Below, one piece after another: positions 56,386-64,000 of a stretch of DNA of 64,000 nucleotides. The DNA comes from Brienomyrus brachyistius (Eukaryota; Chordata; Actinopteri; Osteoglossiformes; Mormyridae). A program made the translations under genes and the position numbers. Numbering within the stretch: position 1 is the stretch's first letter; each line of letters begins with the position of its first letter. The stretch spans positions 40,307,276-40,371,275 of the forward strand of contig NC_064536.1 in NCBI RefSeq assembly GCF_023856365.1. Direction: 5' to 3'. The notes beneath the pieces are model-generated. The model was not told the origin of the DNA, ran no database searches, and was given only the letters and a program-made list of their open reading frames with translations.

Positions 56386-56501
56386 GCCATTTCTTTCCTT
56401 TACTCTAATGCCTTCTGCTTTAGCCGCTCCATGCTACCAACTTCTTGGCTTCCTCACATCAGCTGCAGACATGGAGCTCACAAGAGGTAGGCTGCATGGT
56501 G

Positions 56502-56564
56502 TCCCATATGGTCTAGCGGTTAGGATTCCTGGTTTTCGCCCGGGTTCGACTCCCGGTATAGGCA
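56502..56564 (+). pseudogene. tRNA-Glu remnant with 9-nt deletion
   Basis: Same deletion; identical to the copy at 53,980. Confidence 0.88.
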
Positions 56565-57574
56565 TTGTACTTATCGTTGTCTGCAGCATTGCAACTAATC
56601 GTGTCCCTGTGCTAAGGCAGCAAAAATGCTCTTCCTGGGAAGTCTAACAATCTTGCTGGAAATACTGACCAGCCATTACATACGACTCAGGTGGAGCTTT
56701 CACCTTGCATGTGATTTTGCCACACTTTGGTGTCACAATATTTATTACATTTTTAGTATTTTTAAGCCAAGCTAAGGAATAATCTCATCGCCGATTTCCT
56801 CCAGTCGTAGGTTGTGGTGCCGTGCCAGGTTACCCCTGAAAAACACTGTCCCCAACAATTCAGATCAGACACACAAAATGAAATGAATTACTTGAGAAAA
56901 TGAACTTTTACCATAAAATAACTTTTGTTGGTTGCGAAATGCAATTTGTACAGAAAAAAAATATCTAACCCGTGGTGAAACAGCCAAAAATAAAACACCA
57001 AAAATACAAGAGATTTTGCTGAAATTTAGCAGTTTTTCGGCCATAAATGTGTGCATTGTCTAGGATGCTGGATGCGAAGCCAAAAACGTCACCGATGCGA
57101 AGGGAATGTCCGTGCTGTAACACCAGCGTGTCAGTGGGGCGGGCGGGTCCTTGTTTCACTGGCCAACCACACGGGGCCAGTCGCCTCGCTTGGCCAAGCG
57201 GTCGAGACCGTTGTAAAACATTTAGTTGAAACACTTCTTCAACTGGCCAATAGAGGGCTGAAACATTTGTTGCACTAAAGCCGAAAGGAGGCTGGCAAAA
57301 GGAACATAGATGACAGACAGATTTGGGAAGCATTCCGTATTTTCAGACTGTAGCATTTACTTTTAGTTGATTTTCCATCTGTCATTCTCATAAGCATTAT
57401 TGCTACTTAAAAAGATGAAATTTCTTGTGACATTATTTGATACTGAGAGGAAGAATCTGTTTTTAAGAAATACTTGAAAGTCATCTGAAGTGTGAAATCG
57501 ACACAAGAAAGAACTGGATGCAAATACGTTTAATCCTTTTCTCTTTGTGTTATTTGTTTGTCCTTCTCTGCTGT

Positions 57575-57647
57575 GGGCCAGTGGCGCAATGGATAACGCA
57601 TCTGACTATGAATCAGAAGATTCTAGGTTCGACTCCTGGCTGGCTCG
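57575..57647 (+). tRNA. tRNA-Arg backbone with ATG anticodon
   Basis: Identical to the copy at 55,053 over the tRNA. Confidence 0.82.
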
Positions 57648-57763
57648 GCCATTTCTTTCCTTTACTCTAATGCCTTCTGCTTTAGCCGCTCTATGCTACC
57701 AACGTCTTGGCTTCCTCGCATCAGCTGCAGACAGGGAGCTCACAAGAGGTAGGCTGCATGGTG

Positions 57764-57826
57764 TCCCATATGGTCTAGCGGTTAGGATTCCTGGTTTTCG
57801 CCCGGGTTCGAGTCCCGGTATAGGCA
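57764..57826 (+). pseudogene. tRNA-Glu remnant with 9-nt deletion
   Basis: Same deletion; T-loop region GGTTCGAGTCC rather than GGTTCGACTCC, which still fits the B box. Confidence 0.88.
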
Positions 57827-58834
57827 TTGTACTTATCGTTGTCTGCAGCATTGCAACTAATCGTGTCCCTGTGCTAAGGCAGCAAAAATGCTCTTCCTGG
57901 GAAGTCTAACAATCTTGCTGGAAATACTGACCAGCCATTACATACGACTCAGGTGGAGCTTTCACCTTGCATGTGATTTTGCCACACTTTGGTGTCACAA
58001 TATTTATTACATTTTTAGTATTTTTAAGCCAAGCTAAGGAATAATCTCATCGCCGATTTCCTCCAGTCGTAGGTTGTGGTGCCGTGCCAGGTTACCCCTG
58101 AAAAACACTGTCCCCAACAATTCAGATCAGACACACAAAATGAAATGAATTACTTGAGAAAATGAACTTTTACCATAGAATAACTTTTGTTGGTTACGAA
58201 ATGCAATTCGTACAGAAAAAAAATATCTAACCCGTGGTGAAACAGCCAAAAAAAAACACCAAAAATACAAGAGATTTTGCTGAAATTTAGCAGTTTTTCG
58301 GCCATAAATGTGTGCATTGTCTAGGATGCTGGATGCGAAGCCAAAACCGTCACCGATGCGAAGGGAATGTCCGTGCTGTAACACCAGCGTGTCAGCGGGC
58401 GTGCGGGTCATTGTTTCACTGGCCAACCACACGGGGCCAGTCGCCTCGCTTAGCCAATCGGTCGAGACCGTTGTAAAACATTTAGTTGAAACACTTCTTC
58501 AACTGGCCAATAGGGGGCTGAAACATTAGTTGCACTAAAGCCGAAAGGAGGCTGGAAAAAGGAACATAGATGACAGACAGATTTGGGAAGCATTCCGTAT
58601 TTTCAGACTGTAGCATTTACTTTTAGTTGATTTTCCATCTGTCGTTCTCATAAGCATTATTGCTACTTAAAAAGATGAAATTTCTTGTGACATTATTTGA
58701 TACTGAGAGGAAGAATATGTTTTTAAGAAATACTTGAAAGTCATCTGAAGTGTGAAATCGACACAAGAAAGATCTGGATGCAAATGCATTTAATCCTTTT
58801 CTCTTTGTGTTACTTGTTTGTCCTTCTATGCTGT

Positions 58835-58907
58835 GGGCCAGTGGCGCAATGGATAACGCGTCTGACTACGGATCAGAAGATTCTAGGTTCGACTCCTGGC
58901 TGGCTCG
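58835..58907 (+). tRNA. tRNA-Arg (ACG), canonical
   Basis: Same sequence as the canonical copy at 51,269, discriminator G. Confidence 0.92.
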
Positions 58908-59023
58908 GCCATTTCTTTCCTTTACTCTAATGCCTTCTGCTTTAGCCGCTCCATGCTACCAACGTCTTGGCTTCCTCACATCAGCTGCAGACAGGGAGCT
59001 CACAAGAGGCAAGCTGCATGGTG

Positions 59024-59095
59024 TCCCATATGGTCTAGCGGTTAGGATTCCTGGTTTTCACCCAGGCGGCCCGGGTTAGACTCCCGGTATGGGAA
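59024..59095 (+). tRNA. tRNA-Glu (TTC), full-length edge copy with T-loop change
   Basis: Anticodon arm and acceptor complete, but GGTTAGACTCC replaces GGTTCGACTCC (C56 to A). This alters the B box and the D-loop/T-loop contact, so function is doubtful. Confidence 0.7.
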
Positions 59096-59100
59096 TTGTA

Positions 59101-59225
59101 CTTATCGTTGACTGCACCCCTGCAACTGATCTTTATAACTTTTGTTGGTTACGAAATGCAATTTATACAGAAAAAAAATATCTTACCCGTGGTGAAACAG
59201 CCAAATGCAAATGCGTTTAATCCTT
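59101..59225 (+). repeat. Decayed end of the tRNA array
   Basis: Joins non-adjacent pieces of the unit: ATAACTTTTGTTGGTTACGA and CCCGTGGTGAAACAGCCAAA followed at once by TGCAAATGCGTTTAATCC. Internal deletions mark the array edge. Confidence 0.8.
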
Positions 59226-60020
59226 TTCTCTTTGTGTCACTTGTTGAGCCCCGCACTGGACAGAACCGGGACAGTGCAGAGATTATGATAAGGCATATTT
59301 GCAAAGTGTTGCGTATTTTCCAAGTCCTTCACAGATTTGTGTTAGTTGACTTTCTATTGATTGTTTATATATTAATGATTTCGGTTATACCTTGAAGATA
59401 AGTCTTACTCCTAGTACGGTTTCCTTATGTTTCAGTGATGTGTGCATCATAATTATGACAGGGATAGGACATGAGTCTAATTTTTCCTGAACAGGTCAGG
59501 AATTATCTATATATTGCAAAGCATTTTTAGAGAAATCACTGCTAAATATGGTCTTTGAGGAAATCAAGCATTTGTAGTCAATTATGTAATAAGAGAGACA
59601 GGGGAAGAAGGGGGGGATTCAATGAAGCAGGTGCTGTTATTTAGCTGGATTTAAGACTGTGACGAAGGGTATTGACACTTTCGTCAACGAATAAAAACGA
59701 GACGAAAATGTTTGCCGGGGACGAGATATACAATCAGAACTAATGTAGTTCGCATACAGGGATATTCAACTAAAATTTAAAGTCAGAGAAATTTTCTAGA
59801 AGCAAAGGTCTGGAAGATCATAATGTCTAACTATTTAGTATGACATATATTTAAATAACCTATTAGTTGTATGAACACTGCATCTAATCAATAACTGACT
59901 GGCAAATCAAATTAATTCAGTACAATTCAAAAAGTTTTCGACAATATTTGTCATGTGACGTAGAACTGAACATATATGCATAAAGTTTTCTCATTTACTA
60001 AATAAAAGTAGGGCTGCATT
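59226..60020. other. No gene recognised
   Basis: AT-rich, no supported feature. Confidence 0.5.
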
Positions 60021-60332
60021 TCATCCATCCATCCATCCATTTTCCAAACCGCTCATCCTATCGGGTCGCGGGGGGTCCGGAGCCTATCCCGGAAGCAATG
60101 GGCACAAGGCAGGGAATAACCCAGGATGGGGGGCCAGCCCATCGCAGGGCACACTCACACACCATTCACACACACGCATGCGCACCCACGGGCAATTTAG
60201 AAACTCCAATTAGCCACGGAAACCCCAAGACGACATGGGGAGAACGTGCAAATTCCACACACATGCGACCCAGGAGGACACGAACCCGGGTCCCAGAGGT
60301 GTGAGGCAACAGTGCTAACCACCATGCCGCCT
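60021..60332 (-). mobile_element. SINE, nearly full length
   Basis: Minus-strand copy of the 13.3-kb family, from CATCCATCCATCC through GGGTCGCGGGGGGTCCGGAG to the head (GCTAACCACCATGCCGCC). Confidence 0.85.
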
Positions 60333-60596
60333 CCATCTTCAAATATTTATTTAAATATTTCTGTTTTAATATTCAGAGAGAACAGGCCTGGTGGCATTAT
60401 AGCCTACGCATTTTGAAGTGATTTAATTTTGCACTAATGGCACTAGAGATTTTACAGTTCTCAGTTTCCGGGGTAAACAAACACAAGTTTGTGTTTCAAA
60501 TAGGAGAGAAATCTGTGTATTTGTTTACTGCACAGTCAGACCTTAATACCATCCTTTAACATTGCTTTCATTTCATCTTGGTGAATATAGTGCAAC

Positions 60597-60655
60597 CACC
60601 CATCCATTTTCCAAACCGCTTATCCTAATGGGTCGCGGGGGGTCCGGAGCCTATG
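60597..60655 (-). mobile_element. SINE 3' end fragment
   Basis: 59 bp of the same SINE tail (CATCCATTTTCCAAACCGCT to GGTCCGGAGCCTAT) between duplicated short flanks: GGTGAATATAGTG occurs on both sides (60,580 and 60,655), a 13-bp target duplication. Confidence 0.8.
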
Positions 60656-60896
60656 GTGAATATAGTGACTTTCAGAAATCGAAGTGAAACTTTAAACATT
60701 ATACTTAGCACTTTTAATTTTAGACGACTAAATCAACTGAAGTTTTAGTTCACTGTAATTATGATATTTAGTCAACTAAAAGTAAAATTATGATTGAAAC
60801 TAAATGAGAAAATTAGCAAAACTTTTCAGGAAGAGTTTTATGTTTTCTCATTTAAGGCATATTGGAAACTACCAGGCTGCAGACGTGAAAACCTGC

Positions 60897-60937
60897 CTTT
60901 GCCATACCGGGAGCGGAACCCGGCCCGCCAGGCTACA
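60897..60937 (-). pseudogene. tRNA-Glu 3' half fragment
   Basis: On the minus strand CCGGGTTCCGCTCCCGGTAT and the preceding GCCTGGCGGG resemble the T-arm and 3' anticodon-arm of the tRNA-Glu in the array. The 5' half is missing. May derive from a tRNA-derived SINE or a lost tRNA gene. Confidence 0.4.
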
Positions 60938-61324
60938 GGGATGTCTACTTTCGTCAGCTGGCTGACATGCGATTTTCATTGCGGATAAATCTGCACAATG
61001 CTTTACATGCATGTAAGAGTTTTATTACCTTGTAAACAGTCTGTTGGGTTTGAAAACTGCCACAGTGCTTTTGATGTAGCTAATTTGGGGCTTAAAGTGG
61101 AAGAATATATATTTACCATAACACTTCTTGCAACAGCATGAAAGTCGGAAAGCGTGAGTGTCACGCCAAATGCGTGCAAGGTCGCCACCCTGTGGATGAA
61201 TCAGGAATCGCTGGACCGTATGGAAGCTCCGCGCCTCTAAACACGTGACCCAAAGAGGAAACAATAGAAACGCCTTATCGCGCCTCCGGTCGGACGATCT
61301 TCGGCTTTAAGTCAAACAGTCGTT

Positions 61325-61990
61325 TCACCTGTAACGGCTCACCATTGGCCTGCACCGCTGAAATGTTCCAGGACTGTCCCGCGCGCGATAGGGGTGATAG
61401 GCACAATAATGCTTCAAATCAATTTGCATCCAATGGGGCAATTTAGCCAGGGTCTCTGCGATAAACGCAGGACCGTTGTCTGTGGTGATTTTAGATGGAA
61501 TGCCCCATTCCAGAATCACCTCCTTTAGCAGACATTTAGCCACGCTCAGAGCATCAGGGCGACGGCAAGAGAATGCCTTCACCCATCTGGAAAACAGATC
61601 TACAATCACCAAGCAATACTTATATCCCCTGCACGGCGTTAGCTCAATGAAATCCATCTGCAGGTGATCGAATGGGCTTTGAGGACTCGGGGTCACTGCA
61701 GGGTCGGTTGGAGTGCCCTTTCTCACACTGAATTTCATGCACACCATACACTTCCCGGAGAATTGGGCAGCAGCTGCGGCAAACCCAGGGGCATGCCACA
61801 CCCGAGTCAGCTGCCACCATCCCGACACGAGACACATGATCCAGGCTGTGAGGGACCAAGCAGTAACGTAATTAAAGAAACAGAGCTTTATTGACCCCCG
61901 AAATGCAAACAATAACAAACTCAAAACCTTAATAACTGGGCCCATAAAAGAGGCCAACAAAAACAAACATGGCATAATTTTACAAAGCAA
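61325..61990 (-). pseudogene. Retroviral integrase fragment (third retroelement)
   Basis: Minus-strand frame of 221 residues. CMVCMKFSVRKG is the C-x-x-C half of the zinc-binding domain. The core has D in LQMDFIEL and D in TTDNGPAF, with VIVDLFSRWVKAF between. The frame leaves the integrase pattern after CAYHPY, so the catalytic E is missing. Upstream, on the same strand, GTCAATAAAGCTCTG (near 61,890) follows unrelated sequence. It differs clearly from ERV1 integrase and is a separate family. Confidence 0.75.
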
Positions 61991-61999
61991 AACAGTAAC

Positions 62000-62555
62000 T
62001 GAAGCAAACTGACCTTTCTAATATGGTAACATGAGGGAACATATATAGCAGTTTGGCCAAACCAATTAACACACAAAAGGGATAAAACAAATAAGCACTA
62101 CATATAACTAAACAAAGCAAAACACAGCTAAACCCCAACTCCCCCCTCTTGCCATGGCAGCACATGGTTCGCTCCTACTCCAGGGGTTGTCTTTTGAGAC
62201 ACCTCCGCCCTCAGCCACACCTTTACGCTGAATAAAAGACCATCCCCTGCAAATAAAGTAACTACAAACCAAAGAGATTAAACAATCACTGCACACAACC
62301 CTACAATATCAAAATATATATACACACACGCACTACACCTAACACCAAAGACAAAACACAACTAAAACCTATGAATTACTACTGTAAAGCAATTTAATTA
62401 GAAAATGCATACAAATACTGAACTAAGTTCTTACTGTGTGGCTGTAGCCATCACAAGGCCATGAACGGCTTTCTCCATCCCTGGATACACAGATCTCTTC
62501 ATCCGCGTAGCTCACCCTCCGTTGCACCTGTTTGAATCAAAAGGAAGGTGGGCGG
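62000..62555. other. No gene recognised
   Basis: A-rich + strand sequence with an ATATATACACACACG run near 62,317. Possibly the remaining part of the retroelement upstream of the integrase fragment; no LTR pair found. Confidence 0.4.
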
Positions 62556-62835
62556 AGTCAGGGAAGAGGCGTTCATCCTGGCCAGGAGTCATGGCAACGA
62601 GGAGGGTAGGCGGAGTCATGACAGAGGCGCTCACCCTGGCCAGGAGTCATGGCAACGAGGAGGGTAGGTGGAGTCATGACAGAGGCGCTCACCCTGGCCA
62701 GGAGTCATGGCAACGAGGAGGGTAGGCGGAGTCATGACAGAGGTGCTCACCCTGGCCAGGAGTCATGGCAACGAGGAGGGTAGGCGGAGTCATGACAGAG
62801 GCGCTCACCCTGGCCAGGAGCCATAGCAGCAGGGG
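62556..62835 (+). repeat. 58-bp minisatellite
   Basis: About 4.7 units containing GGCCAGGAGTCATGGCAACG, GGGTAGGCGGAGTCATGACA and GAGGCGCTCACCCT, with period 58 bp. Inner units differ at only one or two bases; the first and last are diverged. Confidence 0.9.
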
Positions 62836-62849
62836 AGTTGGGTGGATCT

Positions 62850-63700
62850 GTGACATCCACCCTCACATCCTGTAGGACGACATTTCTGCTTTTCAGAATG
62901 AGTGTCTGTCTGAAATTATCTTCTACATCATGCTAATGATTTAGCTGCTCTATGCTCATCTGCAAGAGAAAAATGAGGATATAGCAGTTCAGAAAAAAAC
63001 TTATTTGCTTCATTTGCTTGTATTTTAAACTCTGTGAGCAGGAATGATTCACCATGAAGACCAACAATCAATTATTTTACTATGAAATTATGTTTCTAAA
63101 ATTATAAGATTCCAAATATTTATTCCTGGTAACAGCAGGACAAAAACTTTGATGCTCAAACTGTTTTCTTTTTTACAGACAACAAATACACAGAAAATGT
63201 ATCACTGCACAAACAAGCTCTCTCAAAGATGATATCCTTTGATAGAATGTACAGGGGCTCACAGTTCTTCATTTCATGCTTTAACTTTTCATGTTACCAA
63301 AAATACCTATGACTCACATGTATGACAGGAAACCAAGCAAGATAAAGAATTTTTAAAAATCTGCTTTAGCTGCACCTGCAGTTCATTTAAGAACAATGAG
63401 ACATCGACAGTAAACAGTGACGGATTTTGATGCCTTACTGTCAGAAGCCCGTCTTCTGTTGGTCTTGCTGTGGTTCATCAATGTCCCTCTGTGTCTTTGA
63501 TGTATGCTGGAATTAGATATCTGACTCATACATCTGCCATCCCAGCACTGCTGAGTGCTGGTTTTGAATGTGGCCATAACTGTGTCTGTGTGCAGTTTGC
63601 AGGCTTCCTCTGTTCACATGGCATTTCTCCACCTTCCAGTGCCCTGCAATGGACTGACGTGCTGTTGAAGGTTTACCTCACTTTACACTGTGTGCTTCCT
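62850..63700 (+). repeat. Receptor-locus duplicate sequence (non-coding)
   Basis: 62,860-62,985 resembles 30,785-30,910, 63,030-63,230 is the inverse of 32,080-32,290, and 63,612-63,690 resembles 7,780-7,860 (GCCCTGCAATGGACTGACGT). It marks another broken copy of the CD300-like locus. No exon is seen. Confidence 0.6.
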
Positions 63701-64000
63701 GCATTAGGGTCTAGAATCTGTCTTGATCCGATCTAGATTCTACATAATTATTCTAATGATGAAAACAGACGAATCTTCGACGCAACAGGGGGATCAAACA
63801 AATATACTTTTCATATAAGCAAAAACATAGTATAAATACACATCAACACTAATTCATGCATCATCTGTATTCATGCTGATATTTTAATTTCATTAATAAA
63901 GGAGTCTATCTTCCAATAGTTTATTTTCTGCTCAATAGACAAATAATAATAGAATGACATGCTGAAGTGATAAACTTTCAGCCTTGTGGTTTTGTCACTT
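63701..64000. other. No gene recognised
   Basis: AT-rich, nothing supported. Confidence 0.5.

Larger units (their letters stand above)
53700..58745 (+). repeat. Higher-order 2.52-kb dimers within the tRNA array
   Basis: The pair of units around 53,791 and 55,053 is repeated almost base for base around 56,313 and 57,575. Marker differences (GCGTAATGG with discriminator A; ATG anticodon; N-box variants) recur with period two. One visible difference is C to G in the tRNA-Glu remnant's T-loop at 57,811 or so. Confidence 0.88.
49404..59100 (+). repeat. Tandem array of about eight 1.26-kb tRNA-Arg/tRNA-Glu units
   Basis: tRNA-Arg starts at 49,998, 51,269, 52,530, 53,791, 55,053, 56,313, 57,575 and 58,835, so the period is 1,260-1,271 bp. 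Each unit has a GC-rich part with three CCAAT-like motifs, an AT-rich spacer, tRNA-Arg, then about 116 bp later tRNA-Glu or its remnant. The first unit is cut by the ERV2 LTR, the last decays after 59,100. The many 60-120-residue frames in the array are repeat artefacts. Internal units are far more alike than the edge units. Confidence 0.95.

Noticed and set aside
49474..59079. Repeated 60-122-residue frames in each array unit
   Set aside because: They run through the tRNA genes and recur only because the units are repeats. Similarity between units is equal in coding and non-coding phases.

Overview
This is nuclear DNA of a ray-finned (teleost-type) fish. There are no bacterial-style operons. 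The window is packed with fish-type transposable elements: L2/Maui-like and other LINE tails, a tRNA-headed SINE ending in GGATGG repeats, hAT and Tc1-like DNA elements, and gamma-type endogenous retroviruses. It also carries decayed exons of a CD300/pIgR-like immunoglobulin receptor family and a tandem array of nuclear tRNA genes. The species cannot be fixed from sequence alone. No complete intact host protein-coding gene is visible.

Layout. (1) 1-5,000: hAT transposase tail, then a stretch paralogous to 33.0-35.0 kb with the relic of a receptor tail exon and a MITE-like insertion. (2) 5-7 kb: a candidate first coding exon with CCAAT boxes (minus strand), a LINE 3' fragment, and a 33-bp minisatellite whose every unit carries a YY1-like core. 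(3) 7.3-14.3 kb and 29.5-40.0 kb: two arms of a large interrupted inverted duplication. Both carry the same broken Ig-V exons and LINE fragments. The left arm lost about 6 kb through a 7-bp microhomology. (4) 14.3-25.6 kb: a gamma-type provirus (ERV1, + strand) with gag, pro, RT, RNase H, integrase and env all recognisable and all broken. Its 5' LTR has lost U3, and a foreign solo LTR sits in gag. (5) 25.6-29.5 kb: GC-rich repeat and a candidate two-exon unknown gene. (6) 30.5-37.3 kb: receptor exons (signal peptide, V domains, one intact transmembrane/tail exon with a lysine in the membrane segment). (7) 39.6-45.1 kb: retroelement gag/pro relic, LINE tail, a complete 2.4-kb LTR element with 5-bp target duplication, and a Tc1-like relic. 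(8) 47.2-49.4 kb: second gamma-type provirus (ERV2, minus strand), only gag, tRNA-Pro primer site and one LTR recognised. (9) 49.4-59.1 kb: eight tandem units of about 1.26 kb, each with a tRNA-Arg and a tRNA-Glu or its remnant. (10) 59.1-64 kb: SINEs, a tRNA-Glu fragment, a third retroviral integrase fragment, a 58-bp minisatellite and more receptor-locus duplicate sequence.

The most interesting part is the tRNA array. Three of the eight tRNA-Arg copies carry anticodon ATG (a His anticodon) instead of ACG. All six internal tRNA-Glu copies share a 9-nt deletion through the anticodon stem while the two edge copies are full length. The array is further organised into near-identical 2.52-kb dimers, which points to recent unequal exchange or conversion.

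Retroviral genes are described as found. All carry disabling breaks.
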